A stretch of 64,000 nucleotides of DNA from Treponema sp. GTDB taxonomy: Bacteria; Spirochaetota; Spirochaetia; Treponematales; Treponemataceae. The stretch lies in contig JAFUTH010000003.1 in assembly GCA_017484285.1 (NCBI GenBank), forward strand, positions 186,001-250,000. The letters are read 5' to 3'. Both the position numbers and the translations under genes were made by a program. Below the pieces are notes generated by a model that was given only the letters and a program-made list of their open reading frames with translations, was not told the DNA's origin and searched no databases. Positions 33,036-42,096 of this stretch are shown piece after piece. Every line of letters starts with the position of its first letter. Position 1 is the first letter of the stretch.

Positions 33036-35003
33036 TTAATCCACCTTTATAAATTCGATGTCGTCAAAGTTGCCCCAGCAGTCGGGAGCAGTGTCCAAGA
33101 AAATGCCGATTGTGACATTCTGTGTGCTCACGGGAACGCGGATTTTGTACTGCTTCCACTGCTGCCAGCCCGTGTTCTCGATTTTTGCGGTGACTTGCTT
33201 GACCGTGCCGTCATAGCCTGCCGCGAACAAGCGGATGTTGTTTTCGCCGCCGCCGCCCATTGCCCACACAGAAAGCTCGTACGTGCCGTTTTCGATGCCC
33301 GTGAGCGTCTGCGAGAGAATCGACTTAAAGCCCGAACCGAGCCAATATTTGTACGTCCATTTTCCTGAGTGGGCGTTTCCTTTGTTGTTTTCCATGAAGC
33401 ACGCCGCCCCCGGTCCGTTCAACTTCCAGTTGCCCATTTTGCCGCTTTCAAATGACGGGTCGGCGATTATATTCACTTTGTTTGAAACATCGACTATTGC
33501 CTCAGGCTTAAAATCGTATCCCGCAACCGTGCCCGTCACGGTGATTTTTCCGAGTTCGGTCTGTTTTTTCCAATCGTGCGCTTCCCACTTTACCTCGAGG
33601 GCTTTTTCTGAGTCGTCAGAGAACACGAGTTTCGCTGTTTTGGGGAGCGCGGGAACTTCGCCCGGTTTCGTGGTGACTTCGATTTTGTCAGCGAGCGCGT
33701 AGGGAACAAAGGTCGAGCCATTCTTGGCTTCGCCGCCCCATGCGTTTGTAACTTCGCCCTTCCCACTCACGAGATTCCACACGGCGAGTGACGGAAGCGC
33801 CTTTCCCTCAAAATCGAACATCGCCTGATTTTCCCAGGTGTTTCCTTCGGTCGCCGAAAGCTCGCTTCCTTTGCACAAAATCGAGTCCGCTTCCCAGTAG
33901 AACACGCCGCAGCCGCCCTTTACACTCGCCACCGTCGCAATAATGTCGCGGATTGCCGTTGCCTGACCTTGCACGCTCGGAACATAACCGTGATTTTCAT
34001 CAGAATAGACTTGGAACACGTTTCCCTGAGAGTCGCCGTCGTCCTCGGTGAACGCGTATGCCGTCTCAACGACCGCCATCTGCTTTCCGTAGCGTTTTGA
34101 AATCATCTCAAGATTTGCCTTCAAATCGTCCATTGAGCCGTGCCAGTAGGTGTAGAACGAAAGACCGATGATGTCGTAGTCGATTTTTGCCTTTTTGACG
34201 TCATCGAAAATCCATTTGTACAAGCCCTGATCACCGCCGTTCGCCAAATGCACGATGATTTTGATGTCTTTTCCGCCTTGTGCAGAGCGCACGCCCTTTG
34301 AAGCACGGTCAAGAAGACGCGTAAACTGCTTCATGCCGCCGATTTGAACGCTCGGGTCGTTGCTCCAAAGTTGACCGATTGGCCACATAAAGCCCGAGTT
34401 CAATTCGTTTCCGATTTGCACGCTGTCGGGAGCTGCGCCTTCTTTTACGAAGCGGTTGATTGTCTCGCGCGTGAATTTCTCGACTTCGTTTTCAAGTTCT
34501 TTTGCAGAAAGATTCTTCCAGTCCTGCGGCATGTACTGTTTTCCGGGATCTGCCCAGAAGTCCGAATAATGGAAGTCGAGCATGAATTTCAAGCCCGCCG
34601 CCTTAATTCGTTTTGCAATGCGAAGGTCGGTCTCGATGTCGTTGTTTCCGCCGCCCATCTTCTCGCCCTTTTTGGCAATGACCTTTCCGTTCGCGTCTTT
34701 CACGTCGTTTTCATAGGTCGGATTGTTCCAGAGTCGGATTCGGATGTAATTCACGCCGTTGTCCTTAAGAATCTGGAACACATCTTGTTCCGTTCCATCA
34801 GCGTTGTAGAATTTTCCGCCAGACTGCTCAATCTGGTCAATCATACTGATGTCAACGCCCTTCATAAAATCATCGCTCAAACCTTTCACTGGTTCCACGA
34901 CAATTTTTTGTTTTACCGCGTCACTGGCTTTCGTTCCAGGAAGGGCAAACACAGGCGAAAGCACCGCGCAGCAAGCAAATGCACAAAGCACTTTCCTCAA
35001 CAT
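33036..35003 (-). CDS. Secreted GH53 endo-beta-1,4-galactanase with Ig-like and CBM61-like domains
   Basis: The protein has 655 residues. The signal peptide ends VLSPVFA, without a lipobox, so the enzyme may be released. The GH53 barrel covers about 30-430: FMKGVDISMIDQIEQSG, RIRLWNNP, KFMLDFHYSDFWADPGKQYM, acid/base Glu in SVQIGNELNSGF (near 200), nucleophile Glu in MAVVETAYAF (near 315). Next is a Big_4/Ig-like segment (about 440-505; KLVFSDDSEKALEVKWEAHD), and a C-terminal module (about 510-655; DPSFESGKMGNWKLNG, DCWGNFDDIEF) resembling galactan-binding CBM61. GGAGG lies before the ATG. It splits pectic galactan outside the cell. Confidence 0.92.
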   Translation of the reverse strand: MLRKVLCAFACCAVLSPVFALPGTKASDAVKQKIVVEPVKGLSDDFMKGVDISMIDQIEQSGGKFYNADGTEQDVFQILKDNGVNYIRIRLWNNPTYENDVKDANGKVIAKKGEKMGGGNNDIETDLRIAKRIKAAGLKFMLDFHYSDFWADPGKQYMPQDWKNLSAKELENEVEKFTRETINRFVKEGAAPDSVQIGNELNSGFMWPIGQLWSNDPSVQIGGMKQFTRLLDRASKGVRSAQGGKDIKIIVHLANGGDQGLYKWIFDDVKKAKIDYDIIGLSFYTYWHGSMDDLKANLEMISKRYGKQMAVVETAYAFTEDDGDSQGNVFQVYSDENHGYVPSVQGQATAIRDIIATVASVKGGCGVFYWEADSILCKGSELSATEGNTWENQAMFDFEGKALPSLAVWNLVSGKGEVTNAWGGEAKNGSTFVPYALADKIEVTTKPGEVPALPKTAKLVFSDDSEKALEVKWEAHDWKKQTELGKITVTGTVAGYDFKPEAIVDVSNKVNIIADPSFESGKMGNWKLNGPGAACFMENNKGNAHSGKWTYKYWLGSGFKSILSQTLTGIENGTYELSVWAMGGGGENNIRLFAAGYDGTVKQVTAKIENTGWQQWKQYKIRVPVSTQNVTIGIFLDTAPDCWGNFDDIEFIKVD

Positions 35004-35021
35004 TTTTTACCTCCATTCTTT

Positions 35022-35145
35022 ATCCACAGATTCTCGCAGATTTTCACAGATTAAAAGTTTTATATTTGAACGAGTTTCGTAAATACACGAAAGACTTTCC
35101 TATACGAAATTTATAATCTGTGTTTATCTGTGCTAATCTGTGGAT
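35022..35145. repeat. ATCTGTG palindromic element between GH35 and GH53 genes
   Basis: The ends ATCCACAGATT (35022-35032) and AATCTGTGGAT (35135-35145) are perfect 11-bp inverted repeats, each followed inward by one or two more copies of CACAGATT or AATCTGTG. The middle is AT-rich and contains TTTCGTAAATACACGAAA, itself a palindrome. The right end abuts the stop codon of the GH35 gene. A related element lies at 39536-39654. Confidence 0.8.
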
Positions 35146-37356
35146 TTAAATTGTGTATTTCCATTCAGATTCAAATTTCACTGATTTCAGCACGGCGATT
35201 TCCTCTCCGCTGATTTCAGGCCATTTTTCTATGTAGATTTTCGCGTCTTTTTTAAGCGGCGTAATCTCAAGTTCCAGTTCGGAAAGCTCATCGTCACTCA
35301 GGGCGCAGTCGGAGGCTGGCTGAACGAATCGCTTCAAACCGATTTCCCACGGATACTCTTCGCCCAAATAGAAGTGATCCAAGATGAGCGTGCGTTTTCC
35401 CTTCTTTTTTGCGTAGAGCCGCGCACTTTCGCCCGTGTAGTCGATTTTCACGAAGATGTCTGAACGCGTTTTTGCGCCACGAAGCGTTTTTGAAAGAGCG
35501 GAAAGGTCGATTTTGTAGATTCCGCCCTCGTTTTTCGCTTCGAGCTCGCCGTTTTTGCCTTCTGATTCGGGAATTTCACGCACATATTCAGAGAACAGCA
35601 CGGGATTTAGGTCGCCCGCACGATTTTTGTTCACTTCGCCTGTTTTCTTCCAGCCTTTTGGGGCTTTTTCAAAATCGGGATAGACGAACACAGAGCCGTT
35701 TAAGCGCGTAACGATTTCGCCGTGGTGGTTGAGCTTGTCGTTTGAGGTCATTTCGACTAGCTCAATGACCGCTGAATCGCTGTCGGTGATGACAAGGCGG
35801 TTTCCGAGTTTCCACGCGTTGAGCGCGTCTTCACGAGAAAGCACGAGGAAAGAAGATTTTGCCGCATTTTGTGAGTTTTCATCGCCGAACGCAAAGAATT
35901 GTTCGCCCGCCGTTTCATTCTCCCGCGCGTAGAAGACAAATTTTTCGTCCGCACCGCCGATTTTCATGAACGGAGTGACAGTTGCCGTCTTTACGAGCGT
36001 TTTTCCGAATTTCATGTTGAACGGAACGAAAAAGAAGTCGCCGTTTTTTACATCAAATGCGGGAAGTGCCGTTTTTCCGTCGGGAGAAGAAAGGACGACT
36101 TTCGTGTGTTCTGCCAGTTTTTGATGGCGGACATAATTGTTCACGAAGAAATAGCCTTTTTCGCCGTCAGTTCGGTACGAATAGCGGAGCGAAACCAAAT
36201 CATCGGGCTTCACTTCGACAGGAATTTCTGCTTTCAGTTCGCACAAATCCTCGCCAAAATCCGCCGCAAAGTATGCAAGCAACTTCAACTCGCGGAGCAT
36301 TTCTGAAACCTGCCCGAATTCCCGAACGGGAGCGCGGAAATCGTAGGACTTCACGGGCAAATCGTTCAAATAGCCCGTCGCCTTTGATTCCTGCAAAGTC
36401 GAAAGTTTTCCTTCGGGGTTCGTGCCGCCCGTGTACATATAAAAGCCAAGAAGATTACAGCCGCTTCCGAGTTTTGTGAGCGCGACCGCCGCGATGTCTT
36501 TTGCCGTGGCAATCGTTCGGCGATGCCCCGTAACCTGTAAGCCGCCGCCGAGTTCCGCCGTAAGATACGGGAATTTTTCGATGTCGAACGTGATGCCGTA
36601 GCCAAAGCCGTGGTCGCTTCCGATGTTGTGGTCATTGCGCTCGTGCGTGAAGGTGTAGTTTCCGCTCGGCTCGATTTCGGTGGTGCGCTGGTCCCACGGA
36701 GCGTCACAGTAGCCGCCCATTACAGGGAGCATTCCGCCAGTCCACGCTCCGCCCCAGCCCGTCGCCGTGTAAAGCGCAACCTTAAAACCTGTTTCAATTG
36801 CGATTTTCTGCAAGCACCTCATGTGCGCTTCCCCGCCCTCTTTTTCGTACAAGCCGCCGCAGTGACCGTATTCGTTTTCAATCTGAACACCGATAATCGG
36901 GTTTTCGCTCGTGGAAGCATCTTCGGGATTACAGATAAAATCTTTTACCTGCGAAAAGATTTCTTTATACCATTTTTGAACGACCGCGAAGTATTTTTTG
37001 TCATTCGTGCGCGGTTCGTAGTCCTTGTGCAAAAGCCAGTCGGGAAATCCGCCGTTCCGCGCCTCGCCATGACACCACGGTCCGATTCTAAGGAGTATTT
37101 TCATGCCACAGTCTTTGAGCGTTTGGACAAAGCCGTGCAAATCGCGGTCGCCCGACCAGTCATATTCTCCTTCGATTTCCTCGTGATGAATCCAAATCAC
37201 ATACGCGCTCACAATCGTAACGCCGCCCGCCTTCATTTTTAAAAGCCGTTCAGCCCACTCCGCGCGCGGAACTCTCGAATAGTGAATCTCGCCCATAATC
37301 GGGAACACGCGCTTTCCATCTTTTTTTATGCTGATATTATCAAAACTATATGCCAT
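35146..37356 (-). CDS. Cytoplasmic GH35 beta-galactosidase
   Basis: The protein has 736 residues, with no signal peptide, so the enzyme acts on imported galacto-oligosaccharides. The barrel begins FPIMGEIHYSRVPRAEWAER, as in GH35, with the acid/base Glu in GVQIENEYGHCGG (near 157) and the probable nucleophile Glu in LTAELGGGLQ (near 265). A GPWCHGEARNGGFPDWLL block lies between. The C-terminal third is beta-rich with less conservation. In Bacillus gan operons the same step is done by a GH42 enzyme; here GH35 takes its place. It ends exactly where the palindromic element begins and starts 6 bases after the permease gene. Confidence 0.9.
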   Translation of the reverse strand: MAYSFDNISIKKDGKRVFPIMGEIHYSRVPRAEWAERLLKMKAGGVTIVSAYVIWIHHEEIEGEYDWSGDRDLHGFVQTLKDCGMKILLRIGPWCHGEARNGGFPDWLLHKDYEPRTNDKKYFAVVQKWYKEIFSQVKDFICNPEDASTSENPIIGVQIENEYGHCGGLYEKEGGEAHMRCLQKIAIETGFKVALYTATGWGGAWTGGMLPVMGGYCDAPWDQRTTEIEPSGNYTFTHERNDHNIGSDHGFGYGITFDIEKFPYLTAELGGGLQVTGHRRTIATAKDIAAVALTKLGSGCNLLGFYMYTGGTNPEGKLSTLQESKATGYLNDLPVKSYDFRAPVREFGQVSEMLRELKLLAYFAADFGEDLCELKAEIPVEVKPDDLVSLRYSYRTDGEKGYFFVNNYVRHQKLAEHTKVVLSSPDGKTALPAFDVKNGDFFFVPFNMKFGKTLVKTATVTPFMKIGGADEKFVFYARENETAGEQFFAFGDENSQNAAKSSFLVLSREDALNAWKLGNRLVITDSDSAVIELVEMTSNDKLNHHGEIVTRLNGSVFVYPDFEKAPKGWKKTGEVNKNRAGDLNPVLFSEYVREIPESEGKNGELEAKNEGGIYKIDLSALSKTLRGAKTRSDIFVKIDYTGESARLYAKKKGKRTLILDHFYLGEEYPWEIGLKRFVQPASDCALSDDELSELELEITPLKKDAKIYIEKWPEISGEEIAVLKSVKFESEWKYTI

Positions 37357-37362
37357 ACTTTT

Positions 37363-38205
37363 TTACTCTTTTACTGCCGCTCCGCCGAAACTTGAAATGA
37401 GCGTTTTTTGGGTTATCAAAAAGAAAATCACGAACGGAATCGACACGAGGAGCGAGCCTGCGGCGAAAATCGTGAATTCGTTTTTTTTGTCGGAGACGAA
37501 GCTGAAAAGTCCGAGCGCAAGGGTCTGATTCTCAACGCTTCGGAGCACCATCTTCGGGAAAATGAAGTCCATCCACGGTGCGGTAAAGCTCGTAATCGCC
37601 AAGAAGACGATAATCGGTCGCGCAATCGGCAAAATAATCTGCCAGAACACGCGGAAGTGGCTTGCACCGTCGATTCGAGCCGCCTCGTCAAGGCTTCGCG
37701 AAACCGTGTCCATGTAGTTTTTGACAAGCCAAGTGTTGTAGGGAATGTTTCCCGCCGTGTAGACGAGCACCAAGCCCCAGAGCGTATCCAAGCCACCGAT
37801 TCGGTAGAGGATGACGTAGATTGCAATCATGCCGACAAAACTTGGGAAAATCTGAAGAATCAAAAGGCTCATCAAGAACGATTTTTTGAACTGAAACTGG
37901 AAGCGGCTGAACACATACGCCGAAAGCGAAGAAATCACCACGGTCGCCGCGCTCGTCTCCACCGAGATAATGAGCGTGTTCAAAAACCATCTGCCGTAGT
38001 CGGTTTTGGTGAACAGTTCCACGAAATGCTCTGTGGTAAAGCCGCCCTTAAACGGAACGATGTTGAGCGAAGCGATTGAGTTTCCCGGGGCAAACGCACC
38101 ACTTACCACATACACGAGCGGATAGATTACGAAAATCGAAATAATGACGAAAATAAGGTACACCAACGTTTTGTTGAACTGGTGCATATCGTGTTCTTTT
38201 ATCAT
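37363..38205 (-). CDS. Galacto-oligosaccharide ABC transporter permease (MalG type)
   Basis: The protein has 280 residues from the ATG at 38203-38205, which overlaps the stop codon of the upstream permease (ATGA). It has six transmembrane helices and the MalG-type coupling motif EAARIDGASHFRVFWQIILP (near 175-194), and ends ISSFGGAAVKE. The substrate is inferred from the operon, which also encodes galactanases and beta-galactosidase. No ATPase is encoded nearby, so a shared MsmX-like ATPase elsewhere must serve it. Confidence 0.9.
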   Translation of the reverse strand: MIKEHDMHQFNKTLVYLIFVIISIFVIYPLVYVVSGAFAPGNSIASLNIVPFKGGFTTEHFVELFTKTDYGRWFLNTLIISVETSAATVVISSLSAYVFSRFQFQFKKSFLMSLLILQIFPSFVGMIAIYVILYRIGGLDTLWGLVLVYTAGNIPYNTWLVKNYMDTVSRSLDEAARIDGASHFRVFWQIILPIARPIIVFLAITSFTAPWMDFIFPKMVLRSVENQTLALGLFSFVSDKKNEFTIFAAGSLLVSIPFVIFFLITQKTLISSFGGAAVKE

Positions 38206-39518
38206 ACCGAACCTTCCTTGTAAGCCTTTGTCTGTCTGAACTGCCAGATTGCGAACGGAGCCAAGACAATGAAAATCATGACCGCGATGACAGACGCATA
38301 GTTGTACTTCATGAGCGTGACGGTGAGTTTGTAAATCCAAGTGACCAAAATGTCCGTGCCGCCGGCAAGCGTTGTAGTTGAATCGGAAACCGTGGGTGCG
38401 CCGTTCGTGAGGAAGTAAATCGCACCGAAATTGTTCACATTGTGCGCAAAACTCATGATGATGAGAGGCAAAGTCTGATACAAGACGAGCGGAAGCGTGA
38501 TTTTTGAGAAAATCTGCCTTCGGTTCGCGCCGTCGATTTTTGCCGCTTCGTTCATGTCCTCGCTGATTGCCGTCATCGTGCCCATTGAAAGGAGCATGAA
38601 GTAGCCGAAGCCCGCCCACAAGTTAATCACCACACAAGTAAACTGCGCCATAAGCGGAGTGCCGAGCCAGGGAATCGGCTGAGAAATCAAACCGATTTGC
38701 ATGAGCGTGCGGTTTACGATGCCGAACGAGCCGTTCAACAAATTCTTCCACACGAGCATTGAAACGACAGACGGAACTGCGTACGGAAGAATGAAGATAA
38801 AGCGGAACACGGGCGCAATATGAAAGTTGATTTCTTTGAGCCACACCGCCACAATCAAGCCGCCAAAGTAGCAGGTGAATGTTGCGAGCACTGCCCACAC
38901 GAGCGTCCAGATTGCCACGCGCAAAAAGCCGATTGACCAGGTATTCTGACCGCCGAGCAATTCAACGAAATTCTGAAAGCCGACCCAATCCACCGTGTTG
39001 TTCGGCGGAATGTGCGCGGGGTCAGAATAGTTCGTGAATGCCACCGCAACGCTGAACACGAGCGGAACCACGACGAAGACGAGCACCATCACGAACGCGG
39101 GGGCAAGCCCGAAAATCGGGAAAGATTTTCCCATTGCCGTGTCGAACAAGTCTTTTTGATTCTTAAAGCGTTTTGTGCGGCAATATTCCGAATAGCCCGC
39201 CTGTGCGCTCTTCACGCTCAGAATGTAGACAATCACGAAAATCGCCACCACCGAGAGAACCAAAATACCGTCAATCAGCATGAAAATCGAATTGTCGCGC
39301 ATTTTAATCGGCAATTCTGGGTGCGGCGAGCCGAGCGTAATAAGCCCAATCAGTTTTTTAATGATTGCGGGCAAGAACGCGATAAACACGACCTCGCACA
39401 GCGCAAAGAACGCGCCTTTTACATAATCTTTCAGATACAAAAGATGCGCCAGCCCCATAAAGCACGAGGCAGTCGTTTTTATCTTTTTTATCTCTGACAT
39501 ATCGTTTTTTATAAACAT
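38202..39518 (-). CDS. Galacto-oligosaccharide ABC transporter permease (MalF type)
   Basis: The protein has 438 residues from the ATG at 39516-39518 with GGGAG 5 bases upstream; the longer reading begins in a dispersed repeat (MFIRVHLCQKMG) and is rejected. The long N-terminal part has three hydrophobic helices before the MalF core, and the coupling motif is NEAAKIDGANRRQIFSKITL. Pairs with the MalG-type permease by an ATGA overlap. Together with the binding protein it forms an oligosaccharide importer. Confidence 0.9.
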   Translation of the reverse strand: MFIKNDMSEIKKIKTTASCFMGLAHLLYLKDYVKGAFFALCEVVFIAFLPAIIKKLIGLITLGSPHPELPIKMRDNSIFMLIDGILVLSVVAIFVIVYILSVKSAQAGYSEYCRTKRFKNQKDLFDTAMGKSFPIFGLAPAFVMVLVFVVVPLVFSVAVAFTNYSDPAHIPPNNTVDWVGFQNFVELLGGQNTWSIGFLRVAIWTLVWAVLATFTCYFGGLIVAVWLKEINFHIAPVFRFIFILPYAVPSVVSMLVWKNLLNGSFGIVNRTLMQIGLISQPIPWLGTPLMAQFTCVVINLWAGFGYFMLLSMGTMTAISEDMNEAAKIDGANRRQIFSKITLPLVLYQTLPLIIMSFAHNVNNFGAIYFLTNGAPTVSDSTTTLAGGTDILVTWIYKLTVTLMKYNYASVIAVMIFIVLAPFAIWQFRQTKAYKEGSV

Positions 39519-39535
39519 AAAAACTCCCATTTTTT

Positions 39536-39654
39536 GACACAGATGAACACGGATAAACACGGAATTTATATATCATTTATGAAAGTCGTTCGTAAAAACG
39601 AAATACTTTCAATTTTCAAAATTTATAATCTGTGTAATCTGTGTTAATCTGTGG
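39536..39654. repeat. ATCTGTG palindromic element between binding-protein and permease genes
   Basis: The left arm has ACACAGATGAACACGGATAA, the right arm has TAATCTGTGTAATCTGTG and TTAATCTGTGG. The AT-rich middle carries GAAAGT...ACTTTC (39581-39610) around TTCGT...ACGAA. It lies 10 bases after the stop of the binding-protein gene, where many sugar ABC operons have a stabilising hairpin. Confidence 0.75.
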
Positions 39655-39664
39655 TTTCTTTTTT

Positions 39665-40861
39665 TTACTTTCCGACCATTGCTGAATTACATGCGTCGAG
39701 TTCGGTTTTGACATCCGCGCCGTTCCAGATGTTTTTGCTCGCGTTGTTCATGGCTTCCCAGAACATAGCCATCTCCGGAATCGTCGGCATCGGGAACGCA
39801 TACTCGAGCTGCTTCAAAAATCCTGCGATATACGGACTTGAAACCTCGATGTTCACGCTCGGAATCGCACCTGTAATCTCGAAGCGCAATTTCTGCATCT
39901 CATCGCTCACCAGGAACTGAGCAAATTCGTTCGCTTCGGCAGGATGGTCAGTGTAGGCAGAGACAAACATCGCGCGCGTTCCGCTGAATGAAGCCGCCGG
40001 AGTCGTGTCGCCGTGAAGAGCCGGAAGCGGAGCAACACCGAAGTCAATTCCCGCCTTTTCAAACGGAACAACATTCCACAGACCGGTGATATGAAGCGCC
40101 GCATTTCCGCTTTGGAACGCGCCGTCAACCGTTGCCGTGTCCAAGTCGCTCGCCGGAACATCAAGAATCTTTCTGAGTCCCTGAAAAAACTGCATACCCT
40201 CAACAGCCTTTACAGAGTTGATGTTTGAGTGCGCACGATCGTTTCCGTCCGCGCCAAACAAACGGTTTCCGTCTTTTGTGGTGAAAATAATCGAATAATA
40301 GGCATCCCCCGCGCCCATTACAAAACCGTACTTCTGGGGATTTTTTCCGTTAAAGTCAGCCGCCCACGAAGCCAAGTCATCCCAGTTTTTAGGAACATCA
40401 GATTCGGAAATCAATTTTTTGTTGTAGAAAAGCGCGTAGGTCTCCGCCGAAACCGGATAGCCGTACATCGTGCCGTCATACGTAAGAGCCTTAACGCAAG
40501 AAGCAAGCGCGCGTGATTTTACGTCATCCGCATTTGCCGTCGGAAGCACGTGTCCGCCCGTCACGAGCGAGCCCAAACGGTCATGAGGAGCGGCGAAAAT
40601 GTCCGCGCCCTTTCCCGCAGGTCCGTCAAGCGCAATCTGTCCGGTTGAGTCGCCAAGTTCCACGTTCTGAAACTTAATTTTGATGTTCGGGTGACTCGCC
40701 TCAAAAATCTCGCCAGCCTGCCGAATGAACTCATCGGGTCCGTTCGTAGACTCCCATACCGTGAGCGTAACCTGCCCGCCTGCCGATTTTTTCTCGTTGC
40801 AGCCCATGAACGCAACCGCCGCACACGCAAGCACGATTCCCAGTTTAAAAATTCTTTTCAT
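39665..40861 (-). CDS. Extracytoplasmic sugar-binding lipoprotein (MalE/GanE type)
   Basis: The protein has 398 residues from the ATG at 40859-40861 (AAGGAG upstream); fifteen further upstream residues (MVSVTSVRNLKRSF) come from a dispersed repeat and are rejected. The lipobox AVAFMGC gives Cys 21. The mature protein has family 1 solute-binding features: LTVWESTNGPDEFIRQAG, ADIFAAPHDRLGSLV, YGYPVSAETYALFYNKKLI and NAALHITGLWNV, as in maltose and galacto-oligosaccharide receptors. Galacto-oligosaccharides are the likely ligand from operon context. Confidence 0.9.
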   Translation of the reverse strand: MKRIFKLGIVLACAAVAFMGCNEKKSAGGQVTLTVWESTNGPDEFIRQAGEIFEASHPNIKIKFQNVELGDSTGQIALDGPAGKGADIFAAPHDRLGSLVTGGHVLPTANADDVKSRALASCVKALTYDGTMYGYPVSAETYALFYNKKLISESDVPKNWDDLASWAADFNGKNPQKYGFVMGAGDAYYSIIFTTKDGNRLFGADGNDRAHSNINSVKAVEGMQFFQGLRKILDVPASDLDTATVDGAFQSGNAALHITGLWNVVPFEKAGIDFGVAPLPALHGDTTPAASFSGTRAMFVSAYTDHPAEANEFAQFLVSDEMQKLRFEITGAIPSVNIEVSSPYIAGFLKQLEYAFPMPTIPEMAMFWEAMNNASKNIWNGADVKTELDACNSAMVGK

Positions 40862-40877
40862 AACAAAACTCCTTTTT

Positions 40878-40961
40878 AAATTTCTCACAGAGGTCACAGA
40901 GACCACAGAGATTTTTCTTAGTGTAATTTTCTCTCTGTGTGCTCCTTTGCTCTGTGAGGAA
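40878..40961. repeat. CTCTGTG palindromic element between lacI and the binding-protein gene
   Basis: CTCACAGAG (40884-40892) and CTCTGTGAG (40950-40958) are perfect inverted repeats, with GTCACAGAGACCACAGAG on the left opposing CTCTCTGTGTGCTCC on the right. The right end abuts the stop codon of lacI. Same family as the in-gene element at 12757-12860. Confidence 0.8.
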
Positions 40962-41951
40962 CTATACCGACTCCCGCATCATAAACGAGCAGTCCACGTA
41001 ATTCATATTTTCACACGCCTTGCCTGTTATGGCTTTGAGCGCGAGTTCCGAAGATTTTTCGCCGAGCGCAAACGCATCGACCTTGAGCGCGGTGATTGAC
41101 GGCACGTGCGTCTCAAGCAGAACGCTGTCATGGAAGGACGCGATTTTTACATCCGTTCCGATTGCGATATTTTTTTCTTGCAAGATTTCAAGCACCTGCA
41201 AGCAAACCACATCGTCCGAACAAAGAATGAGCTGCCAGCTATTGAGCGAAATTTCATCAGCCATATCACTCGCCTCTGTACAGACCGCGTATTGCAGGGA
41301 TTTTTCTTTGAGCGAGTCGCTTTCCATGCCGCTCAAAAATCCAGAAAGACGATTGTTGTTCGCCTCGACATCGAGAGACCCGCACACGAATAGCACCTGA
41401 GAGCCGTCCATAAGGCGCGAAACGCACGCAACCGTAAAGTCGGCACAGTTTTCTTTCATGTGAGAGTCGACATGAATCGCCTGTTCGCCCGCCCCGCTTC
41501 CAATCACCACGAACGGAAGCGCGGATTTTTGCAGCAGCGCGACGTTTTCATCATCATGCTTGAGCTGCGTGAGGATACACGCGTCAAATTTGCGGTTCTC
41601 AATCGCGCTCTCAAGGATTTGCCCCGTCATACACACAAGCACGCTGTAGCCTGTTTCACTCGCCTTCGTGACAATGCCCGAAAGACATTCGTGGAAGAAC
41701 ATCATCTGCAAGGCAGTCGCCTCAAGCGGCATGACCGCGGCAAGATTGAGCGTTTTTTGACCGGCAAGCGCACGCGCCACGAGATTCGGCTTGAAGCCGT
41801 GTTCTTTTGCGAACGCCTGAACTTTTTCTCTTGTAGCAAGACTGATTCTGCCCGAATCCGACAACGCGCGTGAGACCGTGCTTTTAGAAAGCCCCAGCTC
41901 CTGTGCAATGTCGTCCATCGTGTAAATAGAATTGCGCAACCGATTGCTCAT
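40962..41951 (-). CDS. LacI-family regulator of the galactan locus
   Basis: The protein has 329 residues from the ATG at 41949-41951. The helix-turn-helix and hinge are typical: YTMDDIAQELGLSKSTVSRA, then PNLVARALAGQKT (hinge helix). The effector domain (about 70-325) is a periplasmic-binding-like fold (VVIGSGAGEQAIHVDSHMKE, DVKIASFHDSVLL). The longest reading (41978) would encode the operator palindromes as protein (NRLHN, NRLRN). The chosen ATG coincides with the expected transcript start 7 bases after the -10 box, so the message may be leaderless. An ATG at 41918 would cut into the first helix. It probably represses this operon and responds to galactose or galactobiose, by analogy with GanR. 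Confidence 0.85.
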   Translation of the reverse strand: MSNRLRNSIYTMDDIAQELGLSKSTVSRALSDSGRISLATREKVQAFAKEHGFKPNLVARALAGQKTLNLAAVMPLEATALQMMFFHECLSGIVTKASETGYSVLVCMTGQILESAIENRKFDACILTQLKHDDENVALLQKSALPFVVIGSGAGEQAIHVDSHMKENCADFTVACVSRLMDGSQVLFVCGSLDVEANNNRLSGFLSGMESDSLKEKSLQYAVCTEASDMADEISLNSWQLILCSDDVVCLQVLEILQEKNIAIGTDVKIASFHDSVLLETHVPSITALKVDAFALGEKSSELALKAITGKACENMNYVDCSFMMRESV

Positions 41952-41986
41952 ATTCATATTGTGCAACCGATTGCGCAAATTGTCAA
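41934..41986 (-). promoter_or_regulatory. lacI promoter with two operators
   Basis: On the minus strand TTGACA (41981-41986) and CACAAT (41958-41963) are 17 bases apart, with TTGCGCAATCGGTTG as the spacer. A second palindrome, GAGCAATCGGTTGCGC, lies at 41934-41949 and overlaps the first codons of lacI. Core and spacing match the promoter at 27333-27393, so one regulator should see both. Confidence 0.8.
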
Positions 41987-42096
41987 CAGGAAATTAAAAT
42001 TTTTTTTCATGTGAGGCTTTCCAGACAAATCCCCTGTTTACAGGAGACTCCCCTATAGAAGTATCTCCAAAACGAGCATGCATTGTAATTGGGCAT

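Noticed and set aside
39519..39560. Longer start of the MalF-type permease (MFIRVHLCQKMG)
   Set aside because: Encoded by the ATCTGTG repeat. The ATG at 39516-39518 has a proper GGGAG site.
41952..41978. Longer lacI start giving MRNRLHNMN
   Set aside because: These codons lie in the operator and promoter. The repeated NRL(H/R)N residues are just translations of the palindromes.
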